Source of the DNA: Combretum micranthum
Taxonomy: Eukaryota > Streptophyta > Magnoliopsida > Myrtales > Combretaceae
DNA: 64,000 nt
Reading direction: 5' to 3'
Assembly: GCA_024138025.1 (NCBI GenBank)
Contig: JAMXBD010000094.1
Span: 1,302,001-1,366,000 of the forward strand
Shown here piece by piece: positions 1 through 13,600 of the stretch (positions within the stretch are counted from its first letter, which is position 1; the number at the start of each line of letters is the position of its first letter). The position numbers and the translations under genes were made by a program. The notes below the pieces were generated by a model, which ran no database searches, was not told the DNA's origin, and saw only the letters and a program-made list of their open reading frames with translations.

Positions 1-63
1 TTCCTGGCTCAGGGACGCTTTGAGCTCGTTGATTTTGTCCAAAATTATATCTATTACTTTTGA
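1..63 (+). other. possible C-terminal end of a gene entering from the left
   Basis: Frame 1 is open from the window edge for 20 codons and ends at TGA 61-63. The tail contains RFELVDFVQNYI, which has an ordinary protein composition, unlike the AT-driven frames nearby. The sequence then changes to AT-rich non-coding DNA that could be a 3' UTR. No family is recognised, and 20 codons cannot exclude chance. Confidence 0.15.
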
Positions 64-2317
64 GCACTCGGATGTTTTATGGGCTGTAGCATCAATTATC
101 TGCTATTTAAAAGTTCTTACTATGATTAGGGTACAGATGAATGAAAGCCAGTTTACAAACTACTTTTGTTCGGCGTAGTGTTTACTGGAATTTATTCTAG
201 AATAATCGAGTTGGGTTCGACTTTTCTAAATTAAGCTTGATTAGCTTTTGAGTTTAATCGACTTTATTTGAACTCAAGTCGAGTATAAATATTAATTGAA
301 TTCGAATTAGATTTTGGTATCAAAATTATTTTTATTAGAACTAAAACTACATTTTTTAATAAATCAAGTGAGCTTGATTGAGTCAAACTGGTAATTAGGT
401 ATTGAGATTTTACATCAAATTTGAGCTTAAAATTTTTATCTCGGTTGAATTTGACCGAAGTTCGAGTTTTGAAATTTTGAGCCAAATTAAAAATCAAGTT
501 TAGTATTGTAACATCTTGGCTTGACCAACCAGAGTCCATTATGATATTTATGAACCTTACTTTTAGTTGCGTTTTCTCTGCAATCTGTTTCCCGTAAGAT
601 GCTCTATGTACTTAAGCTCAACATGGAACATCCTCGGCTAATTGGGTTTTCTTGGAATACTTGTTAGAAGTCAGGAAAAAAGAACCTTCACTTTGCTAGG
701 ATTGTTATACTATTGACAACAACGTATCTTATGAGGTGAAAATCAAGTGTGAACAATCTCCTGTCGATACCATAACAGGAGAATGTGCAAGTTGCTATCG
801 AATATTCACATACGAGTTGAATGATCTAAGCAAGAATTTGAGCAGGCGTCCTTTAGACCGGTTTCTTTGGCAAATTCCAATTCCTCTAGATTAGACTTGC
901 ACCCATAGCCTATAGGTGCTCCAATATAAGGTGTGCTAAGAATGGAATTGAATTCCAACCACCCTCAAATCATGTAAAAGTGGAAATCGATCATTTATAA
1001 ATTTATTTATTTTTAAATTTTCCTAATATAATTTTTTCTAAAAATGTTAATACATGTAATTAATAGTATATATAAAATAATAATTAAAAAAGATACTAGA
1101 TATCGCTAGCTGGCTCAACCCACATAAAGAAATTGGCTCTCTCTTGTTTTTTTCTTGTGAAGTTGACGAACAAGTTGTATCGTATTCGAAAAGCAAATAA
1201 AATCGTGTCAAGAAGAAGAGCCAAAGTTGGACACGGAATATCTAGTTTTAAGAACTTCGGAAGTCATCGTGTCCAATGAGCGAGTGACCCTCGTTCCAAA
1301 GTAAAAAGGGTCCTACTGTCCTAGGCCGTTGATTGGGTTTTCAGTTGAGCTCCCCACACACTGGACGACGCCACCGCCATTCATTTATGAAGCGCCAGCT
1401 TGATCTAAAAGAAAGAAGCTGTCAAGGAAGCAGCTCAAGGCTGGCATCTTTCTCAGAGAGTGGGTCTTCAGACTTCAATGCAGCCCACTGGCTTTGTTTT
1501 CACGTTGTTTGTTTGATTCTGTTGTTTGTAGATTCTCTGAATGGAGAAAATTCAGATAAAATCATATACAGTGCATGTGTCTCTAAACTTTTACATGTCA
1601 TAAATAAAATAGGTTTGTAAAGAAAAATTTTAAAGTTTAACTTGAAAAAAAAGAAGAAGAAAAAAAAAACCGAAAGAAGAAACTGCCTTTCGATCTATTC
1701 AGTTGACGAATAGCTATTTATTTATTTTTTGTTCTATGTAAAGCTGCCATGAGGTGTTTGGATGTATTTTAAATTATGAATAACAGTTTATCATGAATTG
1801 CTATTCTACAAAATAATAAATAACAATTTATGTATTTATGAATTGCTATTTAATAATTTATTTTCATTCTGTTAAAAATATCCTTTATGAAAAATAATAG
1901 ATATGTTATGTCAATTGCTTGTTTCATTTTTCTATATCAATTAAATATTGTAATAGTATAATAAGCATGTAATAGACATAATAGATAATAGTTGTTAATC
2001 TTAATGTCAAAACACCTCCTTGAATGTATTGATTTTTTAATTCCATTTAGCTTTAATCTCAATGTATTTATTTTAATTAAAAAGGCAAACATCCTTTATA
2101 TTACCAAGTTGTCAATATCAAGGAAATTGTTTGCACAAATTGAAAGTTTAGGGGAGTTAACTTTATTGAGATCAAAGTTTAAGAAATGTTTAATTTCTCC
2201 TAAATCGTAATCAGCACTTGAACAAAGGTATAATATTGTTTGATTAAAAATGAAAAAAAAAAAAGATCATGCTACAATATAATATGCATTAGCATGCATA
2301 ATTTTAGTTCAATTTAA
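64..2317. other. intergenic DNA, no supported gene
   Basis: AT-rich sequence with no recognisable coding region. Positions 190-540 are rich in imperfect CAAGCTTGA / TCGAGTT motifs like those at 22.6-22.85 kb and 48.99-49.15 kb, suggesting an old dispersed repeat. A 95-codon open frame at 1,333-1,620 has no recognisable domain and runs into AT-rich sequence at its end, so it is not called. Confidence 0.5.
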
Positions 2318-2512
2318 GGGTCTGTTTGAATTGTTTGATTTTCATCTGTATTTGATTTATATTTGTATTTTATTTGTATTTGGTCTATTTAATTTATTTA
2401 TAAGTAAAAATATTTATTTTTCATTTATATCTATTTTTAATAGATAATTTATTTCAAAACGACAAAAATAAAATACCAAATCTACTTAAAAACGAATAAC
2501 CAAACATATCCT
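2318..2512. mobile_element. MITE, 'GTCTGTTTG' family, copy 1
   Basis: About 195 bp. The left end GGGTCTGTTTGAATTG is roughly the inverse of the right end AACCAAACATATCCT. The interior repeats TTTGTATTT-like words. Related copies lie at 46,265-46,489 and 54,640-54,819; all three share an interior of the form GTGAGTAAAAATATTTGTTTTTC. No coding capacity. Confidence 0.5.
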
Positions 2513-2778
2513 AAAACTTCCACCCTTCCAATTTATGTCCATGTCCATCTACTGCCGCATGTAATCATATGTTCGAGAACCTCCTATTCACCATTCTATT
2601 CATAGATGGCATCAAACATATGAGAGAATTCTAGAATGGGAAGTAGCCGACCGTGTCCATTTTCTTAAAATTTATGCAGAGGTCTGCGAAATAGGGGTTT
2701 GTACTTTGTTAGAATGGATCAAATAAACAACAAAGAATACAGAGAAGTGAAAACAAATATAAGATGCAATGCTGTTAG

Positions 2779-3719
2779 TAGGTATGAGCGGGTACCATTA
2801 TTGTTGTACAAGATAGTTACTTGGATCCTGCTTGACTTGTTAGGGTCCGGATGGGTATTAAGAGTCATTAAATAGGGTACAAGTATCGATTTTTTGAAAT
2901 GCGTTTTCATAGGATAAGCTAGGGGTTTGACATCTTTAGACGCTATACCCACCCTAAAGCCTGTACTATGCTGTATAAAATACATGTTCTAGGGTATCAT
3001 GTATCAACCTTATTAAATATTATATAATATTAATATATAATAAATAAATAATGATATTCCATATTTTATTTTGTAACCACTTATATTCAAGCTTATTATT
3101 CGTACACTATATTTCAAAAATTTTTATCATTGAAGCATTTATACTATTTTATTTTAGAATGACTTATTATTTTTATCTTAAAAGAGTTATGGTTATATGT
3201 AAGTACTTGAACTCCCAAATTATATAGAAATATTATTTATATTATAATACTAAATAATATGTAGAAGGAGTTCCAAAGTTTTTAATTTTAGAATTTTGTG
3301 CAAGTTTTATAATTTTGTTTAATATCACGTAAATATATTCCATAAATATTTATTGCAGGTTTCAAGTTTCACACATAAATAGATTTTATATATTATAGAA
3401 TTTGTAATATCAACAAATTACTTTTTAAATTTCTTTATACATGTTATTTATATTGAATGTATGTAAATAAATAGTATTACATATTATATTAAAACATATA
3501 AAAAACTATATATTTGATGTTTTAAAAAAAATATAGAGATTTTTTTTTAAGAAAAAAAATTACAGGATCCACAGGGTATCCTATCGATTTTGTAAGGTAC
3601 AGATGGGTACAAGGAGCTATAGGATAGGTTTCAGGTACGAAATTCAATACGCTGTATCTTACAGGGTGGGGTATGGGTAATGCTTCATACCCTACCCACC
3701 CTGTACTCGCTCATCCCTA
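2779..3719. mobile_element. hAT-like non-autonomous element
   Basis: About 941 bp. The left end TAGGTATGAGCGGGTAC mirrors the right end (reverse complement TAGGGATGAGCGAGTAC). Subterminal GGGTA/TACCC words recur at both ends. Flanking octamers GCTGTTAG (2,771-2,778) and ACCATTAG (3,720-3,727) match at 5 of 8 positions with only transitions between them, consistent with a decayed 8-bp target duplication. No transposase is visible. Similar in size and terminus to the element at 16,376-17,333. Confidence 0.55.
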
Positions 3720-5291
3720 ACCATTAGGATATAAGAATGGATTTTTCTTAAAATTTTCAACATGTATTTATTGCTTGAATGACAATTTTCCCCCTTTTTT
3801 ATTTATTATTTATTTTTACATAAACTAATAGTATTAAATCATTTATCATAAAATTATATCTATCTAAATAAATTTTTGTAAATTACTATTTTTATTATTA
3901 TTACACTATAGTTTATAATTATATTGTTCATATTACAAATGCTTTAATTTAATCTTATTGCATAAAGTTCTACTAAACAATAGCAATTATAGACTTGGTT
4001 TAGTAACATTTTTTTTCTATTAAAGTTGTGAAATTGAATATTGATTATTGAGCGATGGATTACCTAATAACATACATTCAAAATGATTAATCTTTTTCCT
4101 TTTTATAACATCACTAATGAAATAATTTACAGACTTATCATGAAGATAGTAGAATATTTATATTATAGTAATTTACTCTTTTCACGCTATTTGTAATTTT
4201 CAAATAACTTTTTATTTTCTAATATACTTGTTGCAAACGAACTTATGCAGGTTTTAAGTATCACTTATATATATATATATATTATATATATATTCTAAAT
4301 TAATAGTTAAATTTCACTTAATATATATACATTAAGGAAAATGTAGAAAGTTCATTCTTTTAGTTTCTTATGAAATGCATCAAGCATCTTTTATTATTTC
4401 TTAAAAGCATTGTTTTTTATCCTATTAAATTTTTAGAAAATATTGTAGTGCAATCATTAATATATATATTTTTACATCTATACTATTCAATATAATAGCA
4501 ATATCGAGTATATAGTTTCCTATAGATAAATTGTATGTTAACGTAGTTAAAATAAGTCCAACCCAAGTTGTATGACATTTATTTGTAGTTAGCTTTCATA
4601 AAAATTTTGGCATAATGCATTTTTAGGTAAACGTTGTGTTGAATGGCTAATTTTGATAATGAATTGTGCTAATTTTGTCTAATGGGCTTACATAATAAAT
4701 GATGGAATTGTAAAGAGTTGTCAACTATTACAAGCCGCTTTGTAAGCTTAATGCATTGTTAATATAATAGGTAAATTACACTACAAGAGATAAGCTTTTA
4801 AAGATAAATTTATTTAAGGTATTAACGTTTTAAGTGGCTTAAAAAAGTATTATCATTTTGCAAAGTGAACAAAATGAGGTATTATTTTTTGCAAAATTCA
4901 TTTAAGCTATTAATGTTTTATTAGTTTTCAATTAAGTGTCCTAAATTTTTATTAATAATAGGTTATTTATACCTTATTTAACTCACCTTATAAAATGTTG
5001 ATACCTCTTTTGAAGCACTTGAAATATTGATACCTTAAAATCTTTTGATATAATTTACTCTAATATAATAATATATTATTGTTAGCTCAAACCTAGTAGG
5101 GGATTGCAAAATTTAATGGTCTAAACAACTACTTCAATCAAATAAATACCACAAAAATTTCTTTCATCCCCTATAATGTCCTTATAGTACACATTGAGCA
5201 CAAATTAAAAGAGTAAAAGAGGCAACAAGTTCCACTCCCTTTAAGTTTCTTGTATCGTGCTTTGCAATCTTTCTTGATGTTTATTCGTGTG
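3720..5291. other. AT-rich intergenic DNA with a MITE
   Basis: No coding signal. A TA microsatellite lies near 4,266-4,290. Positions 4,771-5,058 look like a MITE: left end GTAAATTACACTACAAGAG is roughly the inverse of right end CTTTTGATATAATTTAC, and the interior has GGTATTAACGTTTT / AATATTGATACC words in opposite orientation. Confidence 0.45.
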
Positions 5292-5689
5292 TCACACTAC
5301 CTCTATTAGTTGCTTCCATCCTTCTTAATTATGTATATCGATGCTTACATTAAAGAAAAAGTATAAAAATCAAATGGTTGCCCTAAGTGGATGTAAATAA
5401 AGATAACCACTAAAAGAAACTAATAAAGACAAAACCAAGACATGAAGTAAAATAGTTAATGAAAGAAAAATGGGATTGAGTTGCCTCCTATCAGACACTT
5501 GTTTTATAGTCTCAACTAAGCTTTTTCTACATTGTCTTTTCTTCTTCTTCTTCATTTTTTTTTTCAAAGTTGATAAAATTTCTAAGGTCCCGATCTTCAA
5601 CCCTACTTTTCTTCTATTTTTGTTCTATATTACTTATCTTTACTTGAACCACTCTATTCTCTAATTGAAGCATTTAGTATTGCATCAAA

Positions 5690-6180
5690 TTTAGTGTTTT
5701 GAGAGTTGTTTCTTTTCCATCTTTTCAAAATGTTCACAGTAGGCTCTCTATTTCTAACCCTTAAGACTAACTTGCTATAAAGTCAATTGTGGCTCTTAGC
5801 ACTGGCCATGAAGGACACCATAAAATGATTGGAATCTGTGAATATTCATCAATATCTATAATCACAAAGTCTATATTCTCAACCATTCCTTAAGGGTCTC
5901 TTGATTTAGTAGTCACCAAATTGAATTATTATCTTAGTCTTTTGCATTCCTTACCTAATCCTCATACCTTAGCTATGAGTTCTTGTGTTGCACCTCTTCA
6001 TAGCTGGAACTCTCTTGTATATTACTTAGGTTGTTGCTTTTTTCTAACATAGGTAAATTTTTTTTTTAGTAAGGCAATCGTGTCTCTAACCTTCAATCGA
6101 TTAATTGTTTGCTTTTGAATTTTTTGCCACTATTGCTTTATAACTCGTATTTGCAATGCTCTTCTCTTTTTCATGATATG
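5690..6180 (-). pseudogene. decayed Ty3/gypsy protease-region fragment (block A)
   Basis: The minus-strand conceptual translation contains a patch like the C-terminal part of gypsy aspartic proteases (DFVIIDIDEY followed by IPIILWCPSWPVLRATIDF), which matches the family pattern DFVVLDMEED..PIILGRPFLATxRxLIDV. Stop codons and frame changes interrupt it on both sides. The GRPFLAT motif is degraded. No LTRs can be assigned. This is family-level pattern recognition; a profile search of the minus strand would confirm or reject it. Confidence 0.45.
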
Positions 6181-7509
6181 AGGTTATTGGAGTTGTGGGT
6201 AGCCTCATAACATTTCTTGCCTTGTATCATCTTACCGGTGGTGCCACTCTTGATTATAAGCATTTGAATCAGTTTCTTGATTGGTGCTTTACTATTCAAT
6301 ACTCATATGACCCACCACACAACAAACTTAACATACTACTAAATGAAAGAAGTATGGGTCTCTACATGAGTTGCCTAACAAATCTTCAATTACCATTATC
6401 AGTGACATACCTATCAACGATCCTTTAGTGGCTTTATGAACATCATTCCACCATAATTTCCTATTCCATAAAAAAAAAAAAGTATACACACACACACGCA
6501 CACACACATACATACTAGCAATTTTGATCAACTAGTTGACTCATGATAAGGGCATTTATTGATCAAATCGTTATATCTTCTCTAAGTATTAAATAAGGAC
6601 CGAATCTTATACTTCGTATATGAATTTTTCTCTAATCTAACTTTAGCAATACCACAAATTGAGACTAATTATCACCTATACTTTACCTTAACTTAAAAAA
6701 AAAAAGCTCTTTAAACTTGGCAACTTTGATAGATGTGAGTTAAGTGGTGTTACACAAAGTACCTACTAAAAACAAAAATAAGAAGAAGCAAAAATATGAA
6801 CTTTACCAAAAAAAAAAAAAAAAAAATCAAAGATATAAATTTGAGCCAGATATTATTATTATTATTTTTATCTTTTGGAGTTTAAAGCAACAATTTCAAA
6901 AGAAACTTAAACCAACAAGATTGATATTTAGAATAAAATTAAGAACCAATAAACAAGAAATTTGTTTTAGGCTTTGAAGATATCTAATATTTTTTTTCGA
7001 TTAAACAACTAGTCTACAAATTATCCTAAGAAGGAAATTAGCATTAATTACTCCTCTGCAACAGTACCAAAAACTAACATACACTAAACACATGTAAAGA
7101 TAGTTTTGCAAAAATCATGTGGAGCATACCCGATCAAGTAGTGTACCGAATGATATATAGTAACGAAACTGGTAATAACCAAGTAAAATTCATAGGATTG
7201 GTGTACTAGGTCTCATTTATATTAGTTTAATTCATAGAAAGATATGGTTTTTAATTTTTCTAAGAACTAAAAGCTAAACCAACTATATTACTTGGATTCC
7301 TAACACCTAAAAGAATGTAATCAAGAATCAAACATTTGAAGTGTCAAGTGGTAACGTGATTATGCTATTCACCTAACCTATTTTGCATGTATTGACTTGT
7401 TAATGGGTCATTAAGAAAATTTAATCGACTTAGAATGAGTCAATTCCTAAATCGGATTAGCTAATCATAGATTTAATTAGTGTTGATACCTACAAATATA
7501 ACCCCAATC

Positions 7510-8430
7510 AACAACTAAACATGTAGATAGACCTTAACACTGGGTTAACTTGGCCTAAAACCATCAGGTCATGGGTTAGGGTTGGCTTGACTTGTAACCG
7601 GCTTGGTATATGGCAAGTTGGCCTGGGCCGAGTAGCTTGCTGGTTCATGGGCTTGGTGGTAGCCCATGAACTGTGAATTTTTTTTAGTTGTTTCTTCCTT
7701 CTATAACTTAATGACACTCATTCTCAATGTGAAAACCATTTTCATGTATTGAAAAAAAAAAAAAAAACCAACAACAACATTGGCAATTCACCTTCCCCTA
7801 CACATCTCTAACTCCAATAATGATACCAGACATGACTTTCTTTTTTCTCACCTAGAGCTTGAATTTTCATTTTTGAATTCTAAATAATTGACCATTTATC
7901 CTTTTCTTTTCCATTTTCAAATTATCCCTACAAACCCATCAAAGCATCATGCTCTTTTTTTATCTCTACAAATCCTCAACGTTCTTAATCATGATATCAT
8001 TATCGTTTTGTTATTGTTGTTGTTGTGCTTCAAATCAGCCTCTTGGGTATCTTCATCATGGACCTCATCGAATGCATGGGCTTAGTAGCATCATTGGTGT
8101 TGATATTCTTATTGTTAATGGTATTGGTGTTGGAGGAGGAGGAGGAAAAGAGGGAGGAGAGACGGTGGTAGATGTTTTGCCATGTTTTGGTTTTAATTCT
8201 CTTTTTCCTTTTTTATTTGTTGCCTCTTTATGTGACTTTGGTTTTTGTATTTTTTTTCTCTAAAGGCTCGGTGATTTGGTGGTTCGGAGAGGATGACCCG
8301 CCTATGACTTGCCAACCCATCGGGTCCATAGCCAGGACATGACCTATACGGTTGGTCCAAGCTAGCAGGTCAAACCCAACGATAGCCCGACCCAACTTGT
8401 GTTGAGGTCTACATTTAGAATATAAGCATA
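7510..8430. mobile_element. possible TIR element inside block A
   Basis: The left segment (ACATGTAGATAGACCTTAAC) is roughly the inverse of the right segment (GTTGAGGTCTACATTTA), and both ends carry GGGTTGG / GGTCATG words typical of hAT-like termini. The interior has GGAGGAGGAGG and TTGTTGTTG tracts and no credible transposase. The same structure occurs in block B. Boundaries are approximate. Confidence 0.3.
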
Positions 8431-9807
8431 ATGAACTAAAATCAACAATTCTCATGCAATACCCATGGAAAGCAAACAGTATAACACACCAGGCAATTTG
8501 TACTTCAACAATAAATTTTAATTCATAATCAAGGTGAAGAACAGGAAAAAAAAGAGAAAAACATCCAATATAAAGAAATTTCATGCTTAGATGATGTTTC
8601 CCATGTTTTCCTCGATTGGAATCTGTTGTCTACACTAACACTTACCTAAACCTATGCTAAAAGTGTGGAAAAGTTGATGAAGTATCCAGATACCTAACAT
8701 TTGGATGGAATCATACCTAACATTCAAATTTTTGGGGAGAAAATTGCCTTGGTAAAAATTTTTCCTATAGAGTCTGGATAGTAGTAGCACCTTAAGCATC
8801 CTGACTAGTGTTTGGACTGTAGTACTATTTTTCAACTTTTTAAATGAGTATCGAGATGTTTAGTTAAAGAGAGCATGTGGCCATTGATGTTCTACAAAAT
8901 AATCATTAACTACTATTATGAAAAATTATACCAAAATAGATCAATGATATGAGATAAATTCGAAGAGGAGATCAATATTTAAATAGTTAGAAAAATGAAT
9001 AATGTTATATAAAATAATGCAAATAGAAAATTAATATTCTAATAGTTGAAAAGAATATCAATATCTTAAGTCAGTGAGAAATGATTATAATAATAAAAAA
9101 AAATCTTTCTTTATAGCACTTTTTTATAATATTGATCCCCTTTTTTCAACAATTTAAACATCAATGCATTAAGTTAAGATTTGAAACGTAATTTTACATG
9201 TTATCAATAGACGCGCTAAGGAAAACTCGGTAGGCTAGTTTAGTAATTCGCTTGACCATTTTCGATTTTGGTTGATTGATTTATGAACTTGCAGTACTTT
9301 TAGTTTCAATTGGCTAAATTATAAATTCGATACCCACCGTTTTCTTACAATTTAAAGGTTGAGAAGTCTTTCTCCCAAAGTTGGTCCTATTCTTCCTTAA
9401 TATTTTTAACCCCCTTCTTGAAATTTTGTCTTCTCTTCCATGGGTTGCTCTTAAGATAATTAAGAAAAGGAAAAAAATAAAAATAAAATTATGACATATA
9501 CTTTCACTTACAGCAGTCAACTTCGATTCTTTAATTTACGCATGATTATTTTTCTCATCCTTTATAATCCTTAACCTAGGGAAATATATTATCCAAAGAT
9601 AATGACTGAAAAAAGAAAAAAAACAGCAACAAAGGTAGAAGTAATGCTAAACTTGAACAAATCGCAAAGGAAAATCAATCTATCTCTAGTATTCGATCCA
9701 AAATTGATTCACAGGTGACTGGAACCGTCCTTTTTCCGACAAAGGATAGTTGCGGTTTTAGAGATTATTGTTCTAATCGAAAAAGAAAAGGGAGGATTTC
9801 ATTTTCC

Positions 9808-10637
9808 ACTTTTGAATCTGCTCCTGCCCCAATTACATTTACCGGTTCTCATGGAACCCTACCGATCACACAAGTCTACAGACACACTCGTTGTAGGTCC
9901 ACCCTTCAACCATCCACCATAGCTCCCCCTTCCACCCTTACCATACCTAACATTTTACCTACACCATCTCTACCCACATCATCCACCTCCACATTAATTA
10001 CCCCCTCTAGAGCCACTCATTCTATGCGTACTTCGTTCTTAATCCGACATCACAAAACCAAAAAACATCTTGAATCTTCATACCCATAAAATCTCACTTG
10101 AGACTCGTCATTATACTAAAACTCTTCGGGATCCCACTTGGACTGCTGCTATGAGGGAAGAATTTAATTCCCCCACCATTCGCTTCATTATTTCTTATGC
10201 AATTTCTTCTTCATGGATCATTCATTAACTTGATGTCAAAAATTTTTACATGGTCACTTCAATGAAACAATCTTCATGAAACAACCTCCGGGTTTGTTTA
10301 TCCGTGTTATCCTCTCCATGTTTACCAACTCAAGAAGTCTCTTTAAGGCCTTAAATAGGCATCTCATGCTTGGTTTCATCAGTTTAACACATTTCTTTCT
10401 TATATTGGTTTTCGTCAAAGTAAGGTTAATCCATCTGTGTTTACCTTATCTAAAGGTTTAGATACTCTAATGCTACTCCTCTATGTTGATGATATCATTC
10501 TTACTAGAAACAACCTTTACCTCATAGCCCATCACATATCTCTTCTCTCCTAACAATTTGCAATGAAGGATCTTGGGGTCTTCACTTTTTCTTGGGTGTC
10601 AAAGCTAACCGCACATCTCAAGGTCGACACCTTAGTT
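9808..10637 (+). pseudogene. copia linker and reverse transcriptase, broken
   Basis: The Pro/Thr/Ser-rich linker (9,808-10,090) ends with a degraded THSMRT.S motif and is followed by LRDPTWTAAMREEFN, the conserved start of copia RT. About 90 codons are then missing. RT resumes at TIRFIIS..SSWIIH*LDVKN, with a stop where the family has Gln. MKQPPGF, KSLYGLKQAPHAW-like and YVDD (codons 10,482-10,493, the metal-binding aspartates) follow in shifting frames. The coding stretch stops at RHLS where the nested LTR entered. Confidence 0.85.
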
Positions 10638-13600
10638 TGTAAACCCCCCTAATTTTTAGGGTAATTTCAAGCTTAAACCCTAAATCGAAAAGTTAATCGG
10701 AAACCCTAAGTCAACAAATCCCTAGGAAACCTTAGCAGTTTAGATTCGACAATCCCGTGTTCTTAAACCGAGAAGTCGAATTATGAGTGGAGAGTGTAGA
10801 TTGGTTCATGATAATATTAGGATGCTTAAAAATATCAGATTAATGAATTTTTGACCTATTTCGAACTCAATCAGATACAGACTTTGAAAAGCGTGTCCCG
10901 AAGCTCGAGATACTAAACATAGTTATTAGTACCGTTAGATTCGTAATTTCATAAGATTTCCAAATATATTAATTATATAATTTTTCGGGTTATAAAAGTT
11001 ACAATTATAGTCTTTTTATTATATTTTCATAAATTGGTAATTTAATTGTCTAATCTACTTTTTGATTTCCAATCATATTATTCACAAGTACAACCACCCA
11101 TATGTTATTCTTACACCTATACCCTATTCTTACATCCTTACAACCTATTCTTACAATATTACATCATCTTCCTTACATTTACTTTTCCAATACATTTTAT
11201 TACTTAAATTACTTTTAAATTTGAATTTGTTACATAAAATAACATACATCTCTCTCTCTCTCTCTCTTGTAAGAACCGATGCTCTCCCTCCCATGCTCTC
11301 TCTCAATTTATCTTATTTTTCTTTCTTTTATGTTTGTCCCAAAAGATAATTCCAAGTTAAAATTTAATCTTTTAAGAATCTTTACCAAATTCACAAACTA
11401 GGTTAATCAATAAAAAATGGTTTCTTAACTTTACTTCAATAAACTTAATAAACAATATCTTTAGTTGTAATTCGGATGAAAAAGATTCAAAAATATCATA
11501 ATATGTTAAGCTTAAAACAAAAATGAACTTTCAGACTTTAGTCTTTGATTTAATTTCTGATTAGTAAAAAATACTTTTAGTCACTTTCTGAAATAGTTTC
11601 TAAAGATGCATTGCAGCTCAAATAACAAATAATTATGCACGAAAATTAAAGAAATGGAGTTTAGAAGAGTGCAAAGCGATTTATAGAGGTTCGCCATGAG
11701 TGTCAGTCCTCTTTTCCAGCACCAAGCTGGGGATCCGATTGTCTTTACGGTATGTTCCACCATCCAAAAACAAATCAAGTTACAAGTTGTCTTTTGCCAA
11801 AGCACTTGGCTGTAATATGCACTCAGCTTGATCCTCTTAGCTTCCACAAGCTATAATCAATCTACTGAGCTACTTGTAACTCTCAATCTCACAAGAAGTA
11901 ATCACAAATCAATTTGAGGAAATAAGTATAATGTATCCTCTAATTTCAGTACAATGAAAATATAAATGACAGTATTTTCTTGAGGAATATTTGAGAGCTT
12001 TGATTGCTTGTATTCTTTTTCACGTTTTTGATTGTTGTTTCTTTCTTCTGAATTTTCCATATTTATCCTTCTTTCTTCAACGACTAGTAAAAGATTAGTT
12101 CCAGATATTTTGCAATTAATTCGGATAGGTACTGTTCGTCCTTCTATTTCAACAGCTTTGGATAAACATGAGTTCCTTTTATCTTACTGGTTCTGATCTT
12201 TAGCTTGTAATTCGGATATGAGTTTTCTTCAAACATTACAATTTGAATTAGCCTTTGTTGTAGATAAACCTTAAAAATAATCTGATCACAATGTTCCTGT
12301 TGGAAGAATATAACCCATGAAAATAGCAGTTTTATCACCACGAAAGTAGCAGCTTTTAAAATTCAAAAATTGACTCATTTAAAATTTGAATTCTCTTGAT
12401 CTTGGATAAGCTTATCCTTGATGATTATTTCTATCAGATGCTTCTTATAATATCATGAGAAAATAGTTATGTCTAAAATCGAATATGAATTTTGCTATCT
12501 TGAAGCTTCAAATGCTATTGATTCGTTAATTTAAATTAATCAAACTTTAAATTCGAATGACTTGAGTCCCCTTTGGATAATTGAACAACTTTGTGGAACA
12601 TAATTGAATGTATTACCCAAATACATTCACTTTAGTGTTGGGTCTTCAAAAATACAAATTGATTAGGAAAACATCTGTTCTTCATAGTCTCGGTCGTGAT
12701 TCTTGTATATTTCAAGTCTTTGTAAATTAGTTTCTGAAATGCCTTCTAATTGATATACAAACCTTTATCACACTGATTTTCCTTCTGAATAAGTTTCTGA
12801 ACATTCAAACGCTCTTGAAAACCTTTCCTAAACACCTTCTGAAATACTTCTTGAGTTGTATTCTTTTGCAAAAATATTTTATAAAACTTAATTACTGCAC
12901 ACTTAATGAACTTTGTTAGTAAACACTTAACTCTTTTTGTTATCATCAAAATCCATATTGAGAGAAACCATCATTTTATTCTACATAAACCCTAATCACT
13001 TTTCTGTAAATACTCTTTTATATCTTTCACTTTTCACTCTAAAAAAAACCCTAGCAATTTTTTTTCTCTCCTTCTCTACCTCTCATTGCCGTGAGTCTCA
13101 CCCACCCCCCACCCAACACACACACACACACACACACATTTTCTTCTTCAAGTTTTCTTGTTCCAAACCATCTAATATGTAATAGATCTACATCGTATTA
13201 CAATAAAACATGTAATGGCAAGGTCTACATGTGTGATTCCACTCAAAATCCCCATAAGCTTTATGCTAGGGATGTGAAAACACTTAAACATGAGATCCTT
13301 ACATCACAATGTGGTGGATCTTGTTATTTAAGTTGTTTTGCTATTATTTGCTTTATTATTGTTTTATGTTGTTGATAATGATGTTTTGTGCATATATTCA
13401 TTATTTAACCTTATCTGCATAATGATCAAAGTGCATTTGCATTGATGACTTGTATAATATACTAGATCTAGTTGTTTTGAGTACATAAATGCCTTAGGAT
13501 TTTGTTTTATGTACATAAATGATTTGTAGTAGCATAATAATAGTGGAAAGACGTTACAAAGTTTAAAATCTATTTTAGTTTCAACAAAAATGGTTTTTGG

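Larger units (their letters stand above)
5292..9807. repeat. duplicated block A (partner 18,065-22,450)
   Basis: Aligns by eye along its whole length, in the same orientation, with 18,065-22,450. Differences are mostly single bases, microsatellite length changes and short indels. It starts at TCACACTACCTCTATTAG and ends at GGATTTCATTTTCC, where copia sequence follows. Content is non-coding: a decayed gypsy fragment (5.69-6.18 kb), a TIR element (7.5-8.4 kb) and AT-rich DNA. The matching copy lies just beyond the copia element, so the two blocks bracket it. Confidence 0.8.

Noticed and set aside
1333..1620. 95-codon plus-strand frame
   Set aside because: No recognisable domain, no neighbouring exon structure, and the second half turns into low-complexity AT-rich sequence.
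9600..9807. Organelle-derived insert at the block A end
   Set aside because: The sequence looked organelle-like in places (CGAAAAAGAAAAGG), but no gene or tRNA could be identified with confidence.
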